The notes beneath the pieces are model-generated. The model was not told the origin of the DNA, did not search any database, and was given only the letters and a program-made list of their open reading frames with translations. A stretch of 32,214 nt of DNA, taken from the NCBI GenBank assembly GCA_013388515.1, contig JACAFC010000177.1:1-32214 (forward strand). The letters run 5' to 3'. Below are positions 15,492 through 22,949 of this stretch, piece by piece (position 1 is the stretch's first letter; every line of letters starts with the position of its first letter). The position numbers and the translations under genes were made by a program. Source of the DNA: Ignavibacteriaceae bacterium (GTDB lineage: Bacteria; Bacteroidota; Ignavibacteria; Ignavibacteriales; Ignavibacteriaceae).

Positions 15492-16768
15492 AAAAAGTAC
15501 TTTTTGTAACTTACTTTTGGCCTCCATCGGGCAAAGCCTCATTGCATTGGCCGTTGGACATGATTAAATATCTTCCCGAAAGTAATTGGCATCCAGCCTT
15601 ACTTACTGCTCAAGATGATACTTTTTCACAAAGGGACGAAAGCTTTTTAGAGCAAATAGATCCCACGTTGTTAGTACTAAAAACCAAATCCCTTGAGCCA
15701 TTTAATTTTTATAAAAGATTTATCGGGAAAAATAAATCTGACACTTTGATCGCTTCAGAAACCATTTCAAATACTAAAAAAGGGATAAGACACAAACTAG
15801 CAGTTTGGATAAGATTGAACTTATTTATACCTGATGCTAGAGTTGGCTGGTATTTCCACTCAGTTGTTGAAGGAAGAAAATTCCTTACCGGCAATTACTT
15901 TGATGCCATAGTTTCAATTGGTCCTCCGCACACTTCGCACTTAATTGCAAAACGATTAAGTAAGATGTTTGGTATTTCGCACTACCCGGTTTTTATCGAT
16001 CCTTGGACAGACATTGTATATTACCAAAAATTGGAAAGAAGTAAACTCGCTGCTGCAGTTGACAATTATTTTGAAAAAAGTGTTCTTTTGAACGCAAAAA
16101 AAATTGTGTTCGTCACCAAGGCAATGAGGGAATCTTACATAAAGAAATTTCCTTGGGTGGAACAAAAATCTCAAGTTCTTTATTGGGGATACAATTAAGA
16201 AAGTTTTAATCATCTTCTGAATGCAAAAAGAACTCCAAAACTTGGCGAAGAAAATTTAAAGAGAGATGAAGAGATTTTACTTCACGCAGGAAACATTTTT
16301 GATTACCAGAATCCTCTTGAGCTTTGGAAATACATTAAGAGAGTCACTGAGAGTAAGAGAAAGATTAAGATAAAGTTTATTGGAACCGTAGCACCTGCAA
16401 TTAAAAACAGTCTAAACGATTTAGGATTATCTAACCAAGTGGAATATGTTGGTTTTCTAAGCTATTCCGAAATGATTGCTGAATTGTATAATGCCGATTA
16501 CTTGATGGTATGTGCCTCTGAACCAAGGCATGTGCCAGGCAAATTATTTGAGTATTTGCGAACAAGAAAACCAATTATTGCTTTTGGTGATGGAAATGCA
16601 GAAATAAAGCAAATCCTTACTGATGCCAATGCCGGAATGCTGTTTAATTATTCGCAGGACGGACATGAGTTTTTTGAGACTGCATCTAAGTTCAGTACCG
16701 ATCTTTCCTACATTAAACAATTTGACAGAAGAGAAATCGCCCACCAGCTTGCTACAATAATGAATTAA
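15488..16768 (+). pseudogene. GT4-type glycosyltransferase, interrupted by one stop codon
   Basis: A 427-codon frame encodes a GT-B glycosyltransferase. The N-domain begins KKVLFVTYFWPPSGKASLHW and ends with a VLYWGYN hinge. The C-domain has EEILLHAGNIFDYQNPLELW, IKFIGTVAP, VEYVGFLSYSEMIAELYNADYLMV and PGKLFEYLRTRKPIIAFGDG, the last carrying the nucleotide-sugar-binding Glu. Codon 237 (16196-16198) is TAA directly before ESFN, where related enzymes have an acidic residue (WGYN-E-E). The frame is otherwise open through 16768, so this is one G-to-T nonsense change, not a frameshift. As read, only the acceptor-binding half is made. The gene overlaps the upstream methyltransferase by four bases. 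Confidence 0.85.
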
Positions 16769-16797
16769 ATCCTGTGTTTAAATTTAGGTTAATCGGA

Positions 16798-17517
16798 TTA
16801 ATTTTTCTTTCTTACGAGTACTACATTATCAAGGTAAAGATCATTATTCTTCGGAAGAAGATACGAGACTGATATTCCAAGAAAATTTACCAACGCGCAC
16901 AATGTAACAGTTGTTATTTGCTTTAATATGGGGATTCTATGTGTAATTTTGTATAAGTAAGCATTAATTAACTGAACCAGCACTCGAAAATCATTTACAC
17001 TTTTGTAATGCTTAATTATTTCAAATCCTTGTTTTTCAAGAAGTGATTTAAGACCAAAAGAGGAATACCTGGCATAATCATATGGCTGCTCATGTTCATC
17101 CCAAACAAATGGAACAGTAAGCAGAAGTTTTCCACCAGGCTTAAGAACACGATTTATTTCTCTAAGAAAATCGTCTGGATTAAAAACATGTTCAAGAACT
17201 TGATTAGTTACAACTGACTCGAACTCAGAATCAGCAAATGGAAAAACTTTACCGTCATAAAAATAATCAGCTTTTTTTAGCTCACGGTTAATTGTTGTCT
17301 CAATCTCTAAACCAATATACTCTGAGCAATTAAAATATTTCTCGTATGGTTTAGTTCCACAGCCAACATCTAAAGTTCTGCCTTTAACCTCCGCTCCTAA
17401 TTTCTTTATACTTTTCATCAATCCGCGCCGAGCAATAAAAAAGGGATTTGTAAACAATCCAACAAATGAAGGTTCAAATTGATTTATTAAAACTATACTT
17501 TTTATGAATTTTAGCAT
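16798..17517 (-). CDS. Class I SAM-dependent methyltransferase
   Basis: The preferred ATG lies one base after the stop of the MetW-like gene and gives 239 residues; a TTG six codons earlier would overlap that gene. SAM motif I is TLDVGCGTKPYEKYF, the acidic strand-2 end is IGLEIETT, and VLEHVFNPDDFLREINRVLKPGGKLLLTVPFVWDEHEQPYDYARYS is the classic methyltransferase-11 block. Two hydrophobic stretches near the C-terminus (around ILKQITTVTLCALVNFLGISVSYLL) could tether it to the membrane. Such enzymes O-methylate sugars or lipids; the substrate here is unknown. It converges on the GT4 gene, with 29 bp between. Confidence 0.85.
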   Translation of the reverse strand: MLKFIKSIVLINQFEPSFVGLFTNPFFIARRGLMKSIKKLGAEVKGRTLDVGCGTKPYEKYFNCSEYIGLEIETTINRELKKADYFYDGKVFPFADSEFESVVTNQVLEHVFNPDDFLREINRVLKPGGKLLLTVPFVWDEHEQPYDYARYSSFGLKSLLEKQGFEIIKHYKSVNDFRVLVQLINAYLYKITHRIPILKQITTVTLCALVNFLGISVSYLLPKNNDLYLDNVVLVRKKN

Positions 17518-17518
17518 G

Positions 17519-18181
17519 CTACTTCGAAAATTCAAATATTATTATCGGAACAAATAGATTCGGAAATAATTTAGCTACATAAGACTTAAACGGATTAAAG
17601 CCTGTAAGAAATTCTTTCCTTGAAATTCTCAATCCCCCAACTTCCTCAACCAGTTCATAAAAATCTTTAATTGAAAGCTGGTGAATATGACCGGTGCTGT
17701 ACCATTTATAACCAAACAACATTGGCTTCGGCATTCTGCCATTCAGCAATAAATCCAACCGGTTTTTGTAATGTGCAAAATTTGGGAATGAGATAATTTG
17801 GTATCTCGAAATACGTTTCATTTCAGAAAGTAAAACTTCCGGGTACATAACCATTTGGATTGTAACATTGCAAATGGAGTAATCGAAAGCATCATTCTCA
17901 AAAGGAAGTATCTCATCAATCCTTCCTTTATGCACATTCAAGCCCTTTGATTTACAAACCTCCACCCCGCTATCGGAAAGTTCGATTCCCTCAGCAACAA
18001 CTTGTTTTTCCTTAATTAATTTTTCCATCAGCGAACCATTTCCGCATCCCAGATCAATAACTTTAGAATTAGGTTCCACCATTTCGCAAACAAGTTTATA
18101 CTCATTTCTTTCTTCAGTGGGAACATTACTGTAGTCATAATTTCTGTTATCGTTATAAAGCGGAGAATCTATGCTCAACAT
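17519..18181 (-). CDS. MetW-like methyltransferase
   Basis: This 220-residue protein has motif I VIDLGCGNGS (41-50), EGIELSDSGVEVC, FDYSICNVTIQMVMYPEVLLSEMKRISRYQIISFPNFAHYKNRLDLLLNGRMP, and a WY.TGHIHQLSIKDF segment. This order matches MetW proteins, which pair with MetX in methionine synthesis. No metX is nearby, and the gene is followed at one base by another methyltransferase, so a glycan or lipid role may be more likely. The stop TAG is next to the following ATG, giving tight coupling. The family call is firm; the metabolic role is open. Confidence 0.85.
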   Translation of the reverse strand: MLSIDSPLYNDNRNYDYSNVPTEERNEYKLVCEMVEPNSKVIDLGCGNGSLMEKLIKEKQVVAEGIELSDSGVEVCKSKGLNVHKGRIDEILPFENDAFDYSICNVTIQMVMYPEVLLSEMKRISRYQIISFPNFAHYKNRLDLLLNGRMPKPMLFGYKWYSTGHIHQLSIKDFYELVEEVGGLRISRKEFLTGFNPFKSYVAKLFPNLFVPIIIFEFSK

Positions 18182-18492
18182 AAATTTAAATTCATATTTT
18201 ATTTAAGTAAATATTTCATCTAAGCGGAATGTGGGTAAAGCATTAAAGTTTATGATGATTTATTAGAGGCCGTCTCATAACCTTAAATTGTTAGTCAGAG
18301 CAATGTCATGTTGAACCTGTCCATCAGCAAACAGGCATGTCGAAGGCTGACAATTTGAATTATAATTACACTTTGACAAGCTCACTGTGCCAGTAAAAGT
18401 TACTATTGAAACAGCTTCTATAAAAAGTCACCACCGAGACGGACTTTAGTCCACAATATAGTAATAGATTAATTATCAATATTTTTTCAGTT
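18182..18492. other. 311-bp gene-free region with repeat remnants
   Basis: No credible coding frame is present. The stretch holds the TGTCAT-type repeat at 18303-18392 and a small palindrome GGACTTTAGTCC near 18441. GAGGCCGTCTC (from about 18266) and GAGACGG (18436-18442) are inverted with respect to each other and enclose the repeat. It may also carry the promoter for the MetW-like gene, but no clear box was recognised. Confidence 0.6.
18303..18392. repeat. TGTCAT-type interspersed repeat, degenerate copy
   Basis: It starts ATGTCATGTTGAACCTG, contains a CCTGT...ACAGG stem, and ends CACTTTGACAAGCTCACTGTGCCA. It aligns along its length with 29246-29344, where the end reads CACTTCGACGGGCTCAGTGTGACAT. 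The ends are inverted repeats, weaker here through base changes. Confidence 0.65.
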
Positions 18493-19986
18493 TTAATTTA
18501 AAATATCTTTAATTCTATTTAAGATGGTTTGAACAATTTTTCTCACATCATCAGACACATTCAGCAGCAAAACTAAACCGCCAAATAAAAACAGTACAAC
18601 CACACTGCGTAAAATCAGATCAACAATAAAATTTTGCATTGAACTAATTTGAGAGCTTACAAACAAAGTTAAAAAGAAAATTACCAATACTTTAATTGTG
18701 CCAATTGAAAAGGGCTGAATCTTCATAAATGAAAGTAAAAACAAAAATCTTATGGTATTGAAGAGAAAAATTGAAATGGCCGATGCAAATGCGGCACCTG
18801 TAATTCCATACTTAGGAATAAAAATCAAGTTTGTAATTACCGCTACAGCTGCCAAAAACAAATAGAATGCTAAATCAATTTTATAATATTTAGAAGTGCC
18901 CACAATTTCCTGGTTTACACCTGTTGCCATATCAAACAGCTTACTAAGACCAATGTAAAACACAACCCACTTTCCAGGTGAATAAATTTCTCCATTCGGT
19001 ATAAGTTTAAAGATATTATCAATGTTGCACCAAATCCCGAGAAAGAGTAATCCGCCGACAATTAATTGGTTAAGCGAGGTTTTTTGATACATTTCCTTTA
19101 GCTTTGATACGTCGCCGTCTTTATTGGCTTGGGAAACTATCGGAATTACTACTTGAGAAATTGACCGCTTAGGAATTTCAATAACAGCTGCTATAAAAAA
19201 AGCGATGGTGTATATACCTGCGCTGCCTAAACCGCTGTAAGCGCTGAGCATCAAGCTGTCGATGTTTGCAATAATTGTTGCACTTGCATTTCCCATAATT
19301 ATGAAACCAGCATACATCAGCATTTCTTTCAGGTGCGCACTTTTTAGAATTTGGAAGTTTGGTTTAAGGAAAAGAACCTTTTTTCGTTTTATGTAGAGAA
19401 TTAAAATCATCAAGCCGATTAAATAATAAATGATTATAGAATCAGCAAATGTTTCGAATGAAAATATGCTCGTTAAAACGGCAACAAGCCCAAGCGACAT
19501 GAAAAGCCGCATCAAAACTTCTCTTACTATTGTTGGAACAACAGGTTTTTGCTGAACAATGAGGTAACTTTCAAATATTGTGGTAAGCAAAACAATCAGT
19601 GTGAAAGGAAGGAAGTAATAAAAGTAATCAAGCAGAAGCGGCGAGTTTTTTGTATAAATGCTAAAGATTACATCTTTAAGAAGAAAAAAAACTATAACAA
19701 AGATTATATACCCAACCATTCCAACTGAAATAACGAAAGGCAGAATTCCATTGTGTTGTTTAGATTCGTCTTTGAAGTAAGGGAAAAATTTTGTTGGAAT
19801 GTTTCCAGCTCCAAGTGAGGCGAACGTAGCAAATAAAAAAGAAACACTTATGAGCAGCCGAGTTAAACCAATTTGTTCTTTAGATAAAACAAGGGGAAAC
19901 AAGAGTAAAGTATTCAAATAACCGACGACAAAACCCAGGTAGGTAATCCCTGTGGTTTTAATACTTTGACGAATAACTATTCCCAT
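18493..19986 (-). CDS. Wzx-type polysaccharide/oligosaccharide flippase
   Basis: This 497-residue protein is nearly all membrane helix (about 12-14 segments by eye). It has the MOP-superfamily pattern: a short charged start (MGIVIRQSIKTTGITYLGFVVGYLNTLLLFPLVLSKEQIGLTRL), paired helical repeats, a central TIIANIDSLMLSAYSGLGSAGIYTIAFFIA block, and a late GITGAAFASAIS. Such proteins flip lipid-linked glycan units across the inner membrane for O-antigen or capsule assembly. It is 60 bp downstream of the dehydratase gene on the same strand. Substrate specificity cannot be read from sequence. The short C-terminal tail is basic. Confidence 0.85.
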   Translation of the reverse strand: MGIVIRQSIKTTGITYLGFVVGYLNTLLLFPLVLSKEQIGLTRLLISVSFLFATFASLGAGNIPTKFFPYFKDESKQHNGILPFVISVGMVGYIIFVIVFFLLKDVIFSIYTKNSPLLLDYFYYFLPFTLIVLLTTIFESYLIVQQKPVVPTIVREVLMRLFMSLGLVAVLTSIFSFETFADSIIIYYLIGLMILILYIKRKKVLFLKPNFQILKSAHLKEMLMYAGFIIMGNASATIIANIDSLMLSAYSGLGSAGIYTIAFFIAAVIEIPKRSISQVVIPIVSQANKDGDVSKLKEMYQKTSLNQLIVGGLLFLGIWCNIDNIFKLIPNGEIYSPGKWVVFYIGLSKLFDMATGVNQEIVGTSKYYKIDLAFYLFLAAVAVITNLIFIPKYGITGAAFASAISIFLFNTIRFLFLLSFMKIQPFSIGTIKVLVIFFLTLFVSSQISSMQNFIVDLILRSVVVLFLFGGLVLLLNVSDDVRKIVQTILNRIKDILN

Positions 19987-20046
19987 TAAAAATCTCTGTT
20001 AAAGTTAGTACATAGCAGAAAGATTTTTAAATAATTGAAGTAAGGA

Positions 20047-21015
20047 TTAATTCGTCATCTCCTTTAACTGGTTATCAATCATCATTTGAATAACATCATC
20101 AACATGATATTTTGCTTTCCATTTCAAAACTTGTTCAGCTTTTAATGGATCACCAAGACTTTCATAAATATCGGATGGGCGAAGCAGTGAGTTATCTATG
20201 CTTGTATAATTTTTATAATCCAAATTAAAGAAAGCAAATGCTTTTTGAACAAATTGTTCTAAGGATAGGTTGGTACCAGTGGCTATCACAAAATCATCTG
20301 GTTTTTCATTCTGAAGAATTAGGTACATTGCTTCAACAAATTCGGGTGCCCATCCCCAATCACGTTTAATAGAAACATTTCCCAGCGTAAGTTTTTCCTT
20401 TTTGCCTTTAGCAATATTGCATGCAGCTTCAACAATCTTTTTTGTAACAAATCTTTTAGGACGCAATGGAGACTCATGGTTAAAAAGAATTCCTGAACAC
20501 GCAAATAAATTATATGCTTCACGGTAATTTGCAAGCTGCCAGTGTGCAGTAGATTTTGCAACTGCATAAGGGCTTCGCGGTTTAAAGGGAGTTTCTTCAT
20601 TTGCGGCTTTACCTCCTGTGTCACCAAAACATTCACTTGATGATGCATTGTAAAACTTGGTGGGTAATTTGTGAAAACGTAGAACTTCAAGAATATTCAA
20701 AGTTCCAATACTTATACTTTCTAAAGTTTCTACCGGCTGAAGGAATGAAAGTCCTACAGATGATTGACCAGCAAGGTTATAAATTTCATCGGGCATTATT
20801 TGCAATATTGTTTGCATCACACTTCTAAAATCAATTAAAGACATTGAGTGCAGCTTAACTTTATCATAAATACCAAGTTTCTTCAAACCAGAAAAGGTTG
20901 ATAAATCCGCATCGCGTGATGTTCCATAAACTTCGTAATTTTTGCTAAGCAAAAGTTGGGCTAAGTATGATCCATCTTGACCCGATATGCCAATGACTAA
21001 AGCTTTTTTCTTCAT
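20047..21015 (-). CDS. gmd: GDP-mannose 4,6-dehydratase-type SDR
   Basis: This 322-residue extended short-chain dehydrogenase starts with an NAD(P)-binding GISGQDGSYLAQLL (9-22), the form typical of Gmd. The catalytic set is S126/S127-E128 (ASSSECFG, where most Gmd proteins have TSE) plus Y150-x3-K154 (SPYAVAKS). NHESPLRPKRFVTKKI and KRDWGWAPEFVEAMYLILQ also match Gmd. The reaction makes GDP-4-keto-6-deoxymannose, the precursor of fucose, rhamnose, perosamine and related sugars. It is somewhat shorter than E. coli Gmd. No fcl/wcaG or rmd partner is in the window, so the final sugar is unknown. The Ser replacing Thr and the short length leave some room for a related 4,6-dehydratase. Confidence 0.8.
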   Translation of the reverse strand: MKKKALVIGISGQDGSYLAQLLLSKNYEVYGTSRDADLSTFSGLKKLGIYDKVKLHSMSLIDFRSVMQTILQIMPDEIYNLAGQSSVGLSFLQPVETLESISIGTLNILEVLRFHKLPTKFYNASSSECFGDTGGKAANEETPFKPRSPYAVAKSTAHWQLANYREAYNLFACSGILFNHESPLRPKRFVTKKIVEAACNIAKGKKEKLTLGNVSIKRDWGWAPEFVEAMYLILQNEKPDDFVIATGTNLSLEQFVQKAFAFFNLDYKNYTSIDNSLLRPSDIYESLGDPLKAEQVLKWKAKYHVDDVIQMMIDNQLKEMTN

Positions 21016-21126
21016 ATCCTTAAATTAAAATTATTATCTGACTTAAAAATATCTATATTTATTTATATTTCACCCACTTAATTTCTTACGAACAACGAAG
21101 GATTACAGGTAAGGTACTGCCCATAC

Positions 21127-22935
21127 ATGAAAGCATTAAGATATAAAGTTCTGTTTTTAGCTAGCTGGTACCCAAGCCGTGTTAATAAAGTGCTCGGAAT
21201 TTTTGTAAAAAGAAAAGCCGAAGCCATGACCAAACTCTGCAGCGTTGCACTCATTTATGTTGTAGATGATAATTCACTTAAAGATAAAACATACGAATTA
21301 GAAACTTCGACCGAAAATAATGTTTTTACTGTAAGAGTTTATTTTAAAAAATCATCGAACAAAACAGCTAACCTCATTTTATATAACATCAGATACCTGA
21401 AATCATACTTCCTGGCTTGGAAGAAAGTAAAAGCTTGCTGGGGAAAACCAGATTTAATTCATGCTAATGTAATTGACCGCTGCGGATATATTGCTTTGCT
21501 CTTTAAATTCTTTAAAGGTATCAACTATGTTATTACTGAACATTCAACACCAGATATAGATTTTTTACGAGGAATTACAAATACAACCAAAATACCTTTA
21601 AAATTTTTAAAGAAGATCACCATTAAAAAATGTTCTTTCTTGAATGTTGATTCTCAACCTTCGTTAGAGTACCTAAGGAAAGCTGGATTTGATGGCAGCC
21701 TTGGCGTAATTCCAAACATTGTTGAACTTGATGAAAAGTATTTGAATCTAAATCAATTTACAAAGCCAAAAGAAAAAAAATCAGCAATTCACATTTCAAT
21801 CTTGAATAAAAGAAAAAATGTGGCGGATATTATTAGAGCATTTGCCTTTATTTATAATGATTTGAAAAGAAGAGACTTCGAATTCAATATAATTGGTGAG
21901 GGGAGTGAAAAAGAAAGCTTAATTTCACTCGCCGATGAATTGGGCATTCTTAATAATTGCGTTTTCTTTCATGGCTTGGTCTCTGAAGATAGAAAACTAG
22001 AACTTCTCACAAAATCTGATTTTCACATTCTAAACAGTGATGATGAAGGATTCTCCGTAGTAACTGCAGAGGCAATCCTTTATGGAATTCCAGTAATTGC
22101 AACAAAGTGCGGCGGTCCAGAGGATTTTGTAAATGAAACAACTGGAATTCTGATCGAAAGAAGTAATATTGAGGAGTTGAAGAATGCAATTCTATTTATG
22201 CTGGAAAATTCATGGAAGTATGATAAAACTAAACTTCATGAATTTGGCAAAAGAATGTTCAGCCCGCAGGTAATAAGCGCTAAAACTTATGATGCCTACA
22301 ATAAATCAATTGAAAATTGGAAAGCCGGCAACACAGCAAAAACGGTAAAGATAAAACCTAATTGGAAAGTACTAGATGTTGGAAGCGGTCATCAGCCGCA
22401 CAGAAGAGCAAATGTTATATTGGATAAATTTGTGGAGGATACAATTCATCGTACAACACAAAAGGTAGAAATGCCTGACGACAAATATTTTGTTTTGGGA
22501 GATGCTTTAGAAACACCTTTTACAGAAAAAGAATTTGATTTTGTGATTGCTTCTCATGTTGCCGAGCATATTGATGACCCAGTAAAATTTTGCAACGAAC
22601 TCCAGCGAATAAGCAGGCAAGGCTACATCGAAACTCCTGGTCCGCTCACAGAGCTGCTGCTGCCGGCTAATTCTCACAAATGGATTGTGAGGAAAAGTAG
22701 GAATGGATTGGTTTTTAAGAACAATAATAGAACTAAACCTTTTTCGGCTTTTTTCTATTCTTTGTTTTATTTAAACCGTGATGGTTATGATTTTAGAACC
22801 ATGAAATCTAAGAGCAAACTATTAAAGCTGGCTTCGTGGTTTTTGAATACTATTTGGAAATTTATTCCTTATACCTATGCCCGTTTAATTTGGGAAGATA
22901 ACTTTGACTGCAAAATGAATAAAGTTAAAAAATAA
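21127..22935 (+). CDS. GT4 glycosyltransferase fused to a SAM methyltransferase
   Basis: This 602-residue protein has two enzymes in one chain. Residues about 7-385 are a GT-B/GT4 glycosyltransferase: FLASWYPSRVNKVLGIFVKRKAEA at the start, ITEHS, IPNIVE, IIGEGSEKESL, and the EX7E pair E307/E315 in DEGFSVVTAEA. Residues about 405-602 are a class I methyltransferase: VLDVGSGHQPHRRA (415-428), LGDALETPF, and HVAEHIDDPVKFCNELQRIS. A short linker joins them with no stop or frameshift. The fusion suggests sugar transfer followed by methylation of the same growing glycan. It diverges from gmd and converges on the YfhO gene, 14 bp away. The ATG at 21127 is the first Met. Confidence 0.9.
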   Translation: MKALRYKVLFLASWYPSRVNKVLGIFVKRKAEAMTKLCSVALIYVVDDNSLKDKTYELETSTENNVFTVRVYFKKSSNKTANLILYNIRYLKSYFLAWKKVKACWGKPDLIHANVIDRCGYIALLFKFFKGINYVITEHSTPDIDFLRGITNTTKIPLKFLKKITIKKCSFLNVDSQPSLEYLRKAGFDGSLGVIPNIVELDEKYLNLNQFTKPKEKKSAIHISILNKRKNVADIIRAFAFIYNDLKRRDFEFNIIGEGSEKESLISLADELGILNNCVFFHGLVSEDRKLELLTKSDFHILNSDDEGFSVVTAEAILYGIPVIATKCGGPEDFVNETTGILIERSNIEELKNAILFMLENSWKYDKTKLHEFGKRMFSPQVISAKTYDAYNKSIENWKAGNTAKTVKIKPNWKVLDVGSGHQPHRRANVILDKFVEDTIHRTTQKVEMPDDKYFVLGDALETPFTEKEFDFVIASHVAEHIDDPVKFCNELQRISRQGYIETPGPLTELLLPANSHKWIVRKSRNGLVFKNNNRTKPFSAFFYSLFYLNRDGYDFRTMKSKSKLLKLASWFLNTIWKFIPYTYARLIWEDNFDCKMNKVKK

Positions 22936-22949
22936 TTTTTATCTCCTGC

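Noticed and set aside
15488-16768. Frameshift in the GT4 glycosyltransferase
   Set aside because: Both halves are in the same reading frame, and the 240 bases between the stop and the GTG at 16439 translate without another stop; only one TAA interrupts the frame.
9716-16768. Genetic-code reassignment of TAA to Glu
   Set aside because: TAA clearly ends several intact genes in the window (for example hutH, GxxExxY and the GroES-like gene), so general reassignment is not tenable; two cases fit mutation or error better.
16789-16806. TTAATC-G-GATTAA then TTTTTC as a terminator between the converging genes
   Set aside because: A one-base loop is not possible in RNA, and the shortened stem would be weak and AT-rich.
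17518-17535. TTG start giving a longer methyltransferase that overlaps the MetW-like gene
   Set aside because: The ATG at 17515-17517 directly follows the upstream stop and retains the whole domain, which is the simpler arrangement.
20319-20690. Minus-strand frame of 123 codons
   Set aside because: It is an alternative frame inside the gmd gene, with no recognisable motif.
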